Shown here: positions 44,501 through 51,719 of the stretch, piece by piece
Numbering within the stretch: the first letter of the stretch is position 1
Layout of the letters: every line of letters starts with the position of its first letter
Assembly: GCA_002437245.1 (NCBI GenBank)
Contig: DJOQ01000034.1
Location: 1 to 64,000 of the forward strand
Direction of reading: 5' to 3'
From: Ruminococcaceae bacterium UBA6434
GTDB taxonomy: Bacteria; Bacillota; Clostridia; Oscillospirales; Acutalibacteraceae
Length of the DNA: 64,000 nucleotides
The notes under the pieces: generated by a model
What the model was told of the DNA's origin: nothing
Databases searched by the model: none
Seen by the model: only the letters and a program-made list of their open reading frames with translations
Made by a program: the position numbers and the translations under genes

Positions 44501-45034
44501 GCGCAGCAGCACGGCCATATGGAGGCGGTAGGTTACGATATGTACTTACAGCTTCTCGGCGAAGCCGTGGAAGAGGAAAAAGGCGAAAAGCCGACCTCAC
44601 GCAAAAAGGAATGTCTTATAGATATGCAGATAGACGCCCATATTCCCGATAATTACATCAAGAGTATTCCTCAGCGACTCGCGGTTTACCGCAGAATTGC
44701 CGACATCAAAAACACCGAGGACGCAGATGACGTTAAGGATGAGCTTCGCGACCGTTTCGGCGAAATTCCGCAGTCGGTTCAGGGCCTTATCGATGTTTCG
44801 CTTCTTCGTAACACCGCCGCCGCAAAGGGCGTGTACGAAATAGGACAAAAGGGCAATTCCGTTATACTTTACGTTAATGATATAGATACAAATACGGTTT
44901 TGAATCTCTCCTCTATGATGCGCGGCAGAGTGTCGATAATGGATTACGGCAAAAAGCATATTGCGGTCAAGATTGCCGACGGTCAGTCGCCGCTCGATAC
45001 GCTGAAAGAAATATTCGGATATATGGTGTTCTGA
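41567..45034 (+). CDS. mfd: Transcription-repair coupling factor
   Basis: Releases RNA polymerase stalled at lesions and recruits UvrA. 1155 residues. UvrB-like N-terminal modules, RNA polymerase-interaction domain (GDYVVHSLHGIGVFDGI near residue 500), superfamily 2 translocase with Walker A DVGFGKTE and DEEQ box, TRG region QLHQIRGRVGRS, and the C-terminal UvrA-masking TRCF domain. Complete. Follows pth by 17 nt and precedes glycerate kinase by 2 nt. Confidence 0.97.
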   Translation: MSAFTEVLKTSPEYMTLEKAVKDRNLPVGVLGVSGVHKAHLVNSLCGNLDRRALVIMPDEAAATKFCEDLCTFGKNAFLYPARDFSFSSAENRSHEYEQRRINALTNILNGTADVVVCSAEAAVQRTIPPKDLKKHSLTIKRGEDIKLSDITSVLLSSGYTRADMVEGVGQFSVRGGILDLFSPDDQNPVRIEFWGDTVDTMAHFDITSQRRTDNVDKLTLMPSTEIVFSGNDELIKKITEFYDTVKGKGAKKAREMLQNDIDRLKNGVNLSSADKYLPLAYDENATVLSYADSLLLFVCESAGVKEKANAAIKLQNEDIKYLLEEGELCRGLDEFTMSFPELTREYEKKDTVFLDDFARGSFDVPVRDLITFTASTLPSWNGKLDVLLDDLSPLVQKDSAVVVMGGTEKAAKNLAEDLENEDIPALYFPLEPAEFPRGRVSVLPGALSGGFGYPHEKFYTFTYGRNAVASKKRKARSGFKKGQSLHSLDELKRGDYVVHSLHGIGVFDGINKLEVGKITKDYIKIKYAKGDVLYVPVTQLDLVSKYIGPHEDDGRTVKLNKIGGKDWEKTRNKVRAAVKDMADQLIALYSKRQNSPGYAFSPDLDMQSDFERRFEYDETSDQLRAIDEIKGDMEKPYPMDRLLCGDVGFGKTEVALRAAFKCIADGKQCAILVPTTILAYQHYRTILKRFDGFPVEIEMLSRFRTPKEQEKILKNLKRGSLDIIVGTHRLVSNDVKFKDLGLLIVDEEQRFGVAQKEKLKEMFPTVDVLTLSATPIPRTLNMAMTGIRDMSVIEEAPQDRYPVQTYVIEQDMGVLCEAMEKELRRGGQVYYLHNRVESIESTAAKIKEMMPSARVAVAHGQMGEEELSEIWRDLLEGDIDILVCTTIIETGVDVPNCNTLIIEDADRLGLAQLHQIRGRVGRSTRRASAYFTFKRGKELSEIANRRLSAIREYTEFGSGFKIAMRDLEIRGAGNVLGAQQHGHMEAVGYDMYLQLLGEAVEEEKGEKPTSRKKECLIDMQIDAHIPDNYIKSIPQRLAVYRRIADIKNTEDADDVKDELRDRFGEIPQSVQGLIDVSLLRNTAAAKGVYEIGQKGNSVILYVNDIDTNTVLNLSSMMRGRVSIMDYGKKHIAVKIADGQSPLDTLKEIFGYMVF

Positions 45035-45036
45035 TT

Positions 45037-46182
45037 ATGAAAATAGCTGTTATTTGTGATTCTTTTAAGGGGAGCCTTAATTCAATCGAGGTCTGTGCCG
45101 CCGTTAAGGCGGGACTGCTTAAAGCCGATAAGAATTTTACGGTGCTTTCTCTGCCGTTTGCCGACGGAGGGGAGGGCACTTCTCGCTGTTTTTACGATAT
45201 ACTCGGCGGAAAAAAACGAAAAATCACGGTACATGACCCGCTCTTTCGCAAAATCGAGGCGGAATATACCGTCTTACCCGACGGTACTGCTGTAATCGAC
45301 GCGGCATCGGCGAGCGGACTTACGCTCATAGGCGACAGGGAGCGCGAAACCAAAAAGACTTCATCTTTGGGGTGCGGAGAGATGATATGCGATGCGGCAG
45401 AGAACGGAGCCGAAAATATTATTGTCGGGCTCGGCGGCAGCGCCACCACGGATGCCGGTATGGGCATACTTTATGCCCTCGGTATGCGTTTTTATTCGGA
45501 CGGTAAAACCGAGCTTGCGCCTATGGGCGAAAATATGATAAATGTAAAAAGCCTTGAGCCGACGCCGTTTTTTTCACGGTTTAAAAACGTGAGGTTTACT
45601 CTCGCGTGCGACGTTACAAATCCGCTGTGCGGCAAAAACGGTGCGGCGTATGTTTTTTCGCCGCAAAAGGGCGCCGCGAAAAGCGATATTGAACTTTTGG
45701 ACAGGGGCTTACGCAATATGGGTGAGATTTTTGAAAAAATGTCGGGCGAAAAAATCTTAAACCTTCCGGGCGCCGGAGCGGCAGGCGGTATTGCCGGCGG
45801 TATGGCAGCATTTTTAAACTGTACGGTCAAAAGCGGATTTGAGGTCCTGTCGGATAAAACACCGCTTAAAGAGACAATACGGCAGTCGGATGCCGTTATA
45901 ACGGGCGAGGGCAGGACGGACAGCCAGACTTACTTCGGTAAGCTGCCGAAAAAAGTTTCCGAAGTCGCCGAAAAATTCGGTGTGCCGTGCCTGCTTTTAA
46001 GCGGAGACATCGAAAACGGCATTTCTGCGGAGAAACTCGGATTTTGCGAGATGTATAAAATCAGAGACGGCGGATTGAGCCTTGAATTTTGTATGAAAAA
46101 CGCCGCTTCGCTTTTGTCCGAAAAAGCTTTCGAGATAGGCAAAAACTCAAAAATAATAAATAAGCAATCCGGCAGCATTTGA
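45037..46182 (+). CDS. Glycerate kinase
   Basis: Family 1 glycerate kinase (GlxK/GarK type), phosphorylating D-glycerate. 381 residues. N-terminal ICDSFKGSLNSIEVCAAV, FADGGEGTS, GLGGSATTDAGMG, and the late TGEGRTDSQTYFGKLP are family signatures. It begins 2 nt after the mfd stop, so is co-transcribed; there is no metabolic link to mfd, so this is probably just operon packing. Confidence 0.94.
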   Translation: MKIAVICDSFKGSLNSIEVCAAVKAGLLKADKNFTVLSLPFADGGEGTSRCFYDILGGKKRKITVHDPLFRKIEAEYTVLPDGTAVIDAASASGLTLIGDRERETKKTSSLGCGEMICDAAENGAENIIVGLGGSATTDAGMGILYALGMRFYSDGKTELAPMGENMINVKSLEPTPFFSRFKNVRFTLACDVTNPLCGKNGAAYVFSPQKGAAKSDIELLDRGLRNMGEIFEKMSGEKILNLPGAGAAGGIAGGMAAFLNCTVKSGFEVLSDKTPLKETIRQSDAVITGEGRTDSQTYFGKLPKKVSEVAEKFGVPCLLLSGDIENGISAEKLGFCEMYKIRDGGLSLEFCMKNAASLLSEKAFEIGKNSKIINKQSGSI

Positions 46183-46243
46183 GAGAAAACAGGAGAAAAC
46201 AAGAGATAACAGATACAATCGTTAAATTTTTGAAAAAACGGTG

Positions 46244-46272
46244 TTGACGAAACCGTTTCTTCGTGATAATAT
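46244..46272 (+). promoter_or_regulatory. rplM-rpsI promoter
   Basis: TTGACG, 17-bp spacer, TAATAT. An inverted repeat (AAACGGT 46236-46242 with ACCGTTT 46252-46258) straddles the -35 box and may be the terminator of the upstream unit. The leader is only ~40 nt, too short for the Bacillus-type L13 leader. Confidence 0.75.
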
Positions 46273-46316
46273 ATTCGGGCAATAAAAAAGAAATAAATAT
46301 TCGGAGGTTATGTTTT

Positions 46317-46745
46317 ATGTCAACTTATATGCCTAAGGCTGCTGACATCAGCCGTAATTGGTATGTTCTTGATGCTGACGGCAGAACGCTCGGTTCCGTT
46401 GCCGCAGAAGCTGCTACGCTTCTCCGCGGTAAACACAAGCCGACATTTGCTCCTCACGCTGACTGCGGCGATCACGTAATCGTAATCAACGCCGGCAAAA
46501 TAGTTCTCACAGGCAACAAGCTTGAAAAGAAAATGTACTATCATCACACCGGTTACATCGGTAATATGAAGAAGGTTAAGTATAAGACCCTTATGGCTGA
46601 AAAGCCCGAATTTGCTCTTGAAAAAGCAGTTAAGGGTATGCTTCCCGACAACACACTCGGCAGAAAGCAGCTTACAAGACTTCGCATCTTCAAAGACGGT
46701 GAACACACACATGAGGCTCAGAAGCCCGAAGTTAAAGAATTCTGA
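46317..46745 (+). CDS. rplM: Large-subunit ribosomal protein L13
   Basis: uL13, 142 residues, the standard length. NWYVLDADGRTLGS, LLRGKHKPTFAPHAD, VINAGKIVLTGNKL and KMYYHHTGY are diagnostic. ATG 46317 with GGAGG 9 nt upstream; the apparent frame further upstream is not used. Biased codon use as expected for a ribosomal gene. Partner rpsI follows in the conserved order. Confidence 0.98.
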   Translation: MSTYMPKAADISRNWYVLDADGRTLGSVAAEAATLLRGKHKPTFAPHADCGDHVIVINAGKIVLTGNKLEKKMYYHHTGYIGNMKKVKYKTLMAEKPEFALEKAVKGMLPDNTLGRKQLTRLRIFKDGEHTHEAQKPEVKEF

Positions 46746-46763
46746 GAAAGGGAGGCAAAATAA

Positions 46764-47162
46764 ATGTACGAGACTAATCCTTATTTTTACGGCACAGGCA
46801 GAAGAAAGAAGTCGGTTGCAAGAGTTCGCGTTTATGCGGGCACAGGCAAAATAACGATAAACAATCGTGATATCGACGATTATTTCGGCCTTGAAACACT
46901 TAAACTTATAGTTCGTCAGCCTCTCGCTCTCACCGGCACAGCTGACAAATTCGACATCGTCTGCAACGTTCAGGGCGGCGGTGTTACAGGTCAGGCAGGC
47001 GCTATCCGCCACGGCCTTTCAAGAGCTCTTCTTCAGTATGACGAGAATCTTCGTTCGGTACTCAAGAAGGCCGGCTTCTTAACTCGTGACCCGAGAATGA
47101 AAGAGAGAAAGAAATACGGTCTCAAAGGCGCTCGTCGCGCACCGCAGTTCTCAAAGAGATAA
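46764..47162 (+). CDS. rpsI: Small-subunit ribosomal protein S9
   Basis: uS9, 132 residues. [19 protein letters not shown] at the N terminus, [19 protein letters not shown] in the middle and the basic tail ending RRAPQFSKR, whose terminal Lys-Arg reaches P-site tRNA. 18 nt after rplM. Closed by a strong terminator. Confidence 0.98.
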   Translation: MYETNPYFYGTGRRKKSVARVRVYAGTGKITINNRDIDDYFGLETLKLIVRQPLALTGTADKFDIVCNVQGGGVTGQAGAIRHGLSRALLQYDENLRSVLKKAGFLTRDPRMKERKKYGLKGARRAPQFSKR

Positions 47163-47182
47163 TCAGAGAGTATTTCTCTTGC

Positions 47183-47222
47183 AAAACACTTCTTTGCCAA
47201 ACCGCAAAGAAGTGTTTTTTTT
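47183..47222 (+). terminator. Terminator after rpsI
   Basis: 15-bp perfect stem (47183-47197 with 47204-47218), 6-nt loop, and T8. Confidence 0.95.
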
Positions 47223-47281
47223 GTTATGTCCCCCGAATATTTAAAAATCGCACATAAAATCACTAAAATTTTCAAGAAGTA

Positions 47282-47310
47282 TTGCATTTTATTGGTAAAT
47301 AATGTATAAT
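47282..47310 (+). promoter_or_regulatory. Promoter for the YhhN gene
   Basis: TTGCAT, 17-bp spacer, perfect TATAAT. Confidence 0.65.
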
Positions 47311-47355
47311 TTCGTTATTGCTTAAGTAGGATATAAACAGAATTGGGGGAGAATT

Positions 47356-48060
47356 ATGAATTGGACATTATATTGGGTGCTTTTAGCAGTCGGTATCGTT
47401 ATGACGGGGATATTTTTATTCCTGCGTATTAAAAAAGGCGGTATTTCCGCACTGTATGCCAAGGCGGCGGCAAGTCTCTGTTTTATTTCAACGGCTTTTG
47501 CCGCAACAAATGCAAACCACGACAATCTTCAGTTCGGGTCGTGGGTGGCGTTCGGTCTTGTGCTCGGTATGGTCGGCGATATTTGGCTTGACTTAAAATG
47601 GATTTATTTGCAAGATAAGGATTCGTATCTTTATTCCGGATTCATCTCATTCCTTTTGGGTCATGTCTGCTTCAACATAGCAATTTACAAGAGCTACAGG
47701 TTTACTGCCAAAACCCTTGCCGTTTCCATAGGCGTATCGCTTCTTATAGCTATCGGCAATATTTTATCCGAAAAGCTTATGAAAAATCATTTCGGCAAGT
47801 TTAAATTTATTGTGTTCCTCTATACCTTCTTCCTGGCGCTGACTATGGTTTCGGCCATTATGGCGGCAATTGCCACGGGCTTCGAAAAGGTATGGGTAGT
47901 TATGGCGATAGGCGGCGTTCTCTTTACTCTGTCCGATGCCGTGCTTTCGGGTATGTACTTTGCCGAGAATAAGAATACAAAGTTCAACATATTCTTAAAT
48001 CACATCTTATATTATGCCGCTCAGTTTACAATGGCGGCGACAATCCTTTGCATAAAATAA
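47356..48060 (+). CDS. YhhN/TMEM86-family protein (lysoplasmalogenase-like)
   Basis: 234 residues with about seven to eight transmembrane segments. LVLGMVGDIWLDLKW and the later GGVLFTLSDAVLSG carry the paired acidic residues conserved in the YhhN/TMEM86 family, whose animal members hydrolyse lysoplasmalogens. Plasmalogens are common in anaerobic Clostridia, so the role is plausible but inferred. Single gene with its own promoter and terminator. Confidence 0.83.
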   Translation: MNWTLYWVLLAVGIVMTGIFLFLRIKKGGISALYAKAAASLCFISTAFAATNANHDNLQFGSWVAFGLVLGMVGDIWLDLKWIYLQDKDSYLYSGFISFLLGHVCFNIAIYKSYRFTAKTLAVSIGVSLLIAIGNILSEKLMKNHFGKFKFIVFLYTFFLALTMVSAIMAAIATGFEKVWVVMAIGGVLFTLSDAVLSGMYFAENKNTKFNIFLNHILYYAAQFTMAATILCIK

Positions 48061-48065
48061 AAAAT

Positions 48066-48101
48066 CGGTGGGAGCTTAAATTTAAGTTCCCACCGTATTT
48101 T
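48066..48101 (+). terminator. Terminator after the YhhN gene
   Basis: CGGTGGGA (48066-48073) pairs with TCCCACCG (48088-48095), continued inside by a self-complementary GCTTAAATTTAAGT; a T-rich run follows. Confidence 0.85.
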
Positions 48102-48156
48102 ATAACCGCCTTTAGTTAAAAATTAACTAACTGTAATTATTGCATTTTTAATGCTT

Positions 48157-48702
48157 TCAGTCCTGAAATGACTTTAAGGCGTCAATTGTGTCTTGTATCA
48201 GCTCGTCAAGCGTAATACCGAGCATATCCGCACCGCGCTGTATTACTTCACGGGAACAGCCGGCGGCGAAATTCTTCGCCTTGAATTTTTTCTTCACGGA
48301 TTTAAGCTCAAGATCCTGTACACTGTGCGACGGGCGCATTTTTACAACGGCTCCTATAAGCCCCGTAAGCTCGTCCACGGCATAAAGGACCTTTTCCATC
48401 TCGTGTTCCGGCTTAATATCTACCGTTATGCCATATCCGTGGCTTGCCGTGGCGTGAATTATTCTTTCGTCAATGCCTCTTTCGCGCATTATTTCCTGTT
48501 CCTTTATGCAATGCTCTTCGGGATACATTTCAAAGTCAAGGTCGTGTAAAAGCCCTACGATTCCCCAAAAATCCCTGTCGCCGCCGTAGCCGAGCTTATC
48601 GGCAAAATACATCATTGTTTTTTCAACCGTTTCGGCGTGCTCAAGGTGAAACGGCTCTTTGTTGTATTCCGTAAGGAGCGCGTACGCTTCGTCTCTTGTC
48701 AT
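48157..48702 (-). CDS. HD-domain phosphohydrolase
   Basis: 181 residues with an HD metal-phosphohydrolase domain: H in LEHAETVE, GLLHDLDFE with the HD pair, and later HATASHGYG and YAVDELTGLIGA. This is the COG2316-like 'predicted hydrolase, HD superfamily' type; the substrate is unknown (nucleotide or signalling molecule). ATG 48702 with AAAGGGTG about 9 nt upstream is preferred to TTG 48708. Next to tcdA on the same strand, 23 nt downstream of its stop. Confidence 0.85.
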   Translation of the reverse strand: MTRDEAYALLTEYNKEPFHLEHAETVEKTMMYFADKLGYGGDRDFWGIVGLLHDLDFEMYPEEHCIKEQEIMRERGIDERIIHATASHGYGITVDIKPEHEMEKVLYAVDELTGLIGAVVKMRPSHSVQDLELKSVKKKFKAKNFAAGCSREVIQRGADMLGITLDELIQDTIDALKSFQD

Positions 48703-48725
48703 ATTCAAACACCCTTTCGTGTTAT

Positions 48726-49490
48726 TTATTTTGCCTTGTAATTTGTCAAATCTTTTACTACTTCACCGGCTATTATCAGCCCGACTACAGACGGGACAAA
48801 CGCGTTACTGCCGGGGATAGCGCGTCTTTGCGTGCATTTTCTCGCCGTCCCGGGAGGGCAAATACAGTGTTCGCGGCAGCTTATCGCCATATCCTCAATA
48901 GGAACAAGCGGCTTTTCTTTTGAATAAACGACTTTGAGCTTTTTAACTCCGCGTTTTTTCAGCTCATATCTCATAACTCTCGCAAGCGGACAGACCGAAG
49001 TCTTGTAAATGTCAGCCACCTCAAATGCGGTGGGATCCATCTTGTTGCCGGCACCCATTGAGCAGATTATGGGAGTTTGGCTCTTTTTTGCCTGCATAAC
49101 AAGCTCGATTTTGCCGGATACGGTGTCTATGGCGTCAACAACGTAGTCGTACTGTGAAAAATCAAATTCAGCCGAGGTCTCGGGCGTGTAAAATTTTTGG
49201 TGTATTGTAACTTCGCAATTCGGATTTATATCCTTTATGCGCTCTTTGGCAACCTCAACCTTGTATTTGCCTATAGTGGAGCGCATTGCGAATATCTGGC
49301 GGTTTATGTTTGTAAGGCAGACCTTGTCGTCGTCGATAAGGTCCAATTTACCTACGCCCGATCTTGCAAGCGCCTCAACGGTATAGCCGCCGACGCCGCC
49401 GATGCCGAATACGGCAACGCGCGAATTTTGCAGTTTTTCCATTGCTTCTTTTCCGAGCAGCAGCTCTGTACGTGAAAACTGGTTTAACAT
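48726..49490 (-). CDS. tcdA: tRNA threonylcarbamoyladenosine dehydratase
   Basis: E1-like enzyme of the ThiF/MoeB superfamily converting t6A37 to cyclic ct6A in tRNA, with ATP. GIGGVGGYTVEALARSGVG is the nucleotide loop, IDDDKVCLTNINRQIFA the adenylation site, YDYVVDAIDTVSGK a conserved turn. SCREHCICPPGTARKC supplies cysteines. 254 residues from ATG 49490 with GGCGGAG upstream. It fits with the tsaC gene at 14.8 kb, which makes the t6A precursor. Confidence 0.9.
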   Translation of the reverse strand: MLNQFSRTELLLGKEAMEKLQNSRVAVFGIGGVGGYTVEALARSGVGKLDLIDDDKVCLTNINRQIFAMRSTIGKYKVEVAKERIKDINPNCEVTIHQKFYTPETSAEFDFSQYDYVVDAIDTVSGKIELVMQAKKSQTPIICSMGAGNKMDPTAFEVADIYKTSVCPLARVMRYELKKRGVKKLKVVYSKEKPLVPIEDMAISCREHCICPPGTARKCTQRRAIPGSNAFVPSVVGLIIAGEVVKDLTNYKAK

Positions 49491-49510
49491 AATCTCCGCC
49501 TTTGTATAAT

Positions 49511-49548
49511 CAAAAAAATTTTGTATCACAGACAAAACGATGTCTGTG
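49511..49548 (-). terminator. Weak terminator after the Rrf2 gene
   Basis: CACAGACA (49527-49534) pairs with TGTCTGTG (49541-49548); on the minus strand an ATACAAAATTTTTTT tract follows, so the U-run is offset by a few bases. Confidence 0.5.
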
Positions 49549-49591
49549 CCGCCAAGCGCGGTTTTATTGTGAATTCGTCTTTTTGCCTTGC

Positions 49592-50023
49592 TCAGATGCA
49601 GTAAGAGCCGTTTGTGCTGTCGGCTTTGTCGATTAAATCCTGAATGGTAACGCTGTCGGCGTATTTGTTGATAACATCGTAAAAGCCGCGCCAAAAATCA
49701 AGTGTCTCACAGTATGAACTGCGCTCGCAATAGTTCTTTTCGTCCTGCAAACAGGCAACAGGCGACAGCGAACCCTCGCAAACTCTGAGAATGTCTCCTG
49801 CCGTGCATTTTTCCGGGTCTACATTGAGCTTATAGCCGCCGGCATTGCCGCGGAAACTGCGTATAAGACCGGCTTTACTCAGAATTGAAACCACCTGTTC
49901 AAGGTATTTTACCGATATATCCTGCCTTGAGGATATATCTTTAACAGAGACCGGTGCAGCACTTTGGTGGCGGCCTATATCTATCATAACGCGCAAAGCG
50001 TAGCGCCCTTTTGTTGAAATCAT
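49592..50023 (-). CDS. Rrf2-family regulator, IscR-like
   Basis: 143 residues: winged helix (TKGRYALRVMIDI, ISVKYLEQVVSILSKAGLIRSFRGNAGGYKL) and a linker with C91, C99 and C105, close to the C92/C98/C104 that bind [2Fe-2S] in E. coli IscR. It is therefore likely a redox or Fe-S sensing repressor. SD CAGGAGGAT. In many Firmicutes it is followed by iscS-iscU; here the next gene is tcdA. Its promoter is near-consensus and contains a CTAC...GTAG repeat in the spacer, compatible with autoregulation. Confidence 0.88.
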   Translation of the reverse strand: MISTKGRYALRVMIDIGRHQSAAPVSVKDISSRQDISVKYLEQVVSILSKAGLIRSFRGNAGGYKLNVDPEKCTAGDILRVCEGSLSPVACLQDEKNYCERSSYCETLDFWRGFYDVINKYADSVTIQDLIDKADSTNGSYCI

Positions 50024-50054
50024 AACATATCCTCCTGTTTTGAAATATATCCCT

Positions 50055-50084
50055 ATTATACTACCGATTTAGTAGGATAGTCAA
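50055..50084 (-). promoter_or_regulatory. Promoter of the Rrf2 gene
   Basis: TTGACT, 18-bp spacer, perfect TATAAT on the minus strand. A CTAC-N7-GTAG inverted repeat (50061-50075) fills the spacer next to the -10 box, a good place for repressor binding. Confidence 0.8.
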
Positions 50085-50203
50085 GACCGAGTTTGTACGT
50101 TGCAATAATTCCCTTTTGACAACAGAAATTAAAGAATAATGTGCAAAACAAAGAGGGTGTTATTAAGTCGGTTTCAAAGAACCGTCATCTGACAAAAACA
50201 AAT

Positions 50204-50246
50204 GCCGAAACGGAGCAGTAAAATTCACTGCCGCGTTTCGGCTTCT
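50204..50246 (-). terminator. Terminator after the 50.3-kb membrane protein gene
   Basis: GCCGAAACG (50204-50212) pairs with CGTTTCGGC (50234-50242) with inner GCAGT/ACTGC pairing. T-rich on both sides, so it may act on both strands. Confidence 0.75.
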
Positions 50247-50284
50247 TTTATATTCGTGATATGTAATTTTAAACGAATCAAGAG

Positions 50285-50938
50285 TTACATATCGCCGTTT
50301 TTATCCTGCGGTTTCTCGAAATTTGCCGTGCGCATACTTTGAGGCATATACGCATTTGACTTTTCTTCCGGAACATTGTATTTTTCAGTCTGAAAAGCGG
50401 GCTCGTTTTCGTTTTTTGCAACTTTGTTTTTATTGCCTTTTACAATATTTATAATAGGTCTGACTGCACCGAGTGCACACAGAAATATGCCGATTATCAG
50501 GTCGGTTACATATGATTTGGAGATTTCGGGCTCACTGAGAAATCTGTAAGCATTTCTCAATGACTCGGCAAAAGTGAGCGTGAAATCTATCTCTCCGTCG
50601 GCAAACCACGCTTGATAGGCGCTGTAAACGTCTTTTGCAAGGCAGCAGTACCAAGCGAGAATTATCACAAGCAAAGCCATAACCACTGAAATTACGCAGC
50701 CGAATTTGCTGAGCCTTTTAGCGAAAACCTCATATCCTTTAAACGCACATATAACTCCTATCAGTCCGCTTATTGCGGCAATATAGCCTACTTGATACAG
50801 CAGAAAATACACAATTCCTCCCGCAAGTGAAAAAAGGAGCGCGCCTACCGTGCCTGCAAGACGATTTTCGGGGACGACTGCGGTATCGGAACTCTCCGTA
50901 TATTGTGAGAGAGGTTCGATTTCTGTTGACTTTTTCAT
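50285..50938 (-). CDS. Membrane protein of unknown function
   Basis: 217 residues. About four transmembrane segments: two close together near 30-75, one near 85-105 and one near 150-175; the C-terminal ~45 residues are polar and Asn/Glu/Lys-rich. I recognise no domain. ATG 50938 with AAAGGTG about 12 nt upstream is chosen; ATG 50950 would abut the SD. It has its own upstream promoter candidate (51050-51078) and a terminator. Confidence 0.65.
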   Translation of the reverse strand: MKKSTEIEPLSQYTESSDTAVVPENRLAGTVGALLFSLAGGIVYFLLYQVGYIAAISGLIGVICAFKGYEVFAKRLSKFGCVISVVMALLVIILAWYCCLAKDVYSAYQAWFADGEIDFTLTFAESLRNAYRFLSEPEISKSYVTDLIIGIFLCALGAVRPIINIVKGNKNKVAKNENEPAFQTEKYNVPEEKSNAYMPQSMRTANFEKPQDKNGDM

Positions 50939-50953
50939 TTTGAAATTCATCAC

Positions 50954-51276
50954 CTTTCGGGCATCGCGTGCATACAGGCACCGTCTTGCCGCAACTTTGA
51001 TTTAACTTGACCTCGGCAAGGCGAACCTTACCGAGAATATAACGATAAGATTATACATAAGAATGAGAACTTTGTCTATAAAAAGATTTACAACGATAAA
51101 GCCGCTTTTTTGAAAAATTTTGACTTGCATTTGACTTGCATTTTTTCTTTTAAATAGCCGCAAATAGCACAAAATAGCGTAAAAGCGGGTAGCGTTTTGA
51201 GAATTAAAAAACGCCGAAAACCCTTGATACACAAGGCTTTTCAGCGTTTTTGTTGCCGCTTTCGAAAGCGGCGCCG
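50954..51276. other. Intergenic region between membrane-protein gene and tRNA-Leu
   Basis: About 320 bases. On the minus strand it holds TAGACA-N17-TATAAT (51050-51078), a likely promoter for the membrane-protein gene, then a 10-position hairpin with one mismatch in its leader (CTCGGCAAGG 51012-51021 with 51026-51035). The tRNA terminator and a self-complementary GCCGCTTTCGAAAGCGGC (51255-51272) lie at the other end. No coding frame is supported. Confidence 0.6.
51206..51251 (-). terminator. Terminator after tRNA-Leu
   Basis: Long stem of about 20 positions with minor mismatches (51206-51226 with 51232-51251), with A/T runs on both sides, so it may stop transcription both ways. Confidence 0.85.
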
Positions 51277-51363
51277 TGGTGCGGGTAGCAGGACTTGAAC
51301 CTGTACAGAGTTGCCTCCACAAGAACCTGAATCTTGCGCGTCTGCCAATTCCGCCATACCCGC
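51277..51363 (-). tRNA. tRNA-Leu (CAG)
   Basis: On the minus strand a full type II cloverleaf: acceptor GCGGGTA/TACCCGC, D arm with GGAATTGGCAGACG, anticodon stem CAAGA/TCTTG around loop TTCAGGT giving anticodon CAG, a long variable arm (TGGAGGCAACTCTGT), T loop TTCAAGT and discriminator A. The CCA end (51277-51279) is encoded. The first T-stem pair is A-C, a slight irregularity. Confidence 0.95.
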
Positions 51364-51615
51364 ATATTGAGTTTTTGTCCTCTGAATTTTACACGGCGAG
51401 GACATCCGAGGCGGAGCTTACTTTCAGATAAATCTTACTTTCAGCTTGTTCCGCAAATATAAAAACGCATTTCTGCGATTTTATCGTTTTGACGTGGACG
51501 CATTATCGGACACAGTATCTGCCGATTTGCCGCACGATATAATATATGATATTAAAAATCAAAACTTCGTATTACCGAGAAGCAATAAAACCTGGATTTT
51601 TAATTTCCGCTGTTT

Positions 51616-51644
51616 ATAATACCATTTAGCGGCGTTGTTGTCAA
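51616..51644 (-). promoter_or_regulatory. Promoter reading toward tRNA-Leu
   Basis: TTGACA, 17-bp spacer, TATTAT on the minus strand. Confidence 0.7.
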
Positions 51645-51665
51645 ACCCTTTTTATGCGCGCGTAA

Positions 51666-51694
51666 TTGACAAAACAGTCAAAGTAACTTATGAT
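51666..51694 (+). promoter_or_regulatory. Promoter for the acyltransferase gene
   Basis: TTGACA, 17-bp spacer, TATGAT, then AAAGGAG 8 nt before the ATG. Confidence 0.75.
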
Positions 51695-51719
51695 ATAAAC
51701 ATCAAAAGGAGTTGATAAA

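Larger units (their letters stand above)
51364..51719. other. Intergenic region upstream of tRNA-Leu
   Basis: About 355 bases containing two back-to-back promoters (51616-51644 minus, 51666-51694 plus). The minus promoter would give a ~245-nt 5' extension before the mature tRNA. It includes an 11-bp direct repeat CTTACTTTCAG (51417-51427 and 51434-51444, period 17). No conserved RNA is recognised. Confidence 0.55.

Noticed and set aside
46183..46316. L13 leader RNA upstream of rplM
   Set aside because: The promoter sits ~40 nt before the start codon, leaving too little RNA for the known leader fold.
46320..47012. 230-codon open frame opposite rplM-rpsI
   Set aside because: Antisense to two certain ribosomal protein genes; arises from their biased codons.
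51417..51444. Two copies of CTTACTTTCAG as a CRISPR or iteron array
   Set aside because: Only two short copies with period 17; no third unit, no cas or rep gene.
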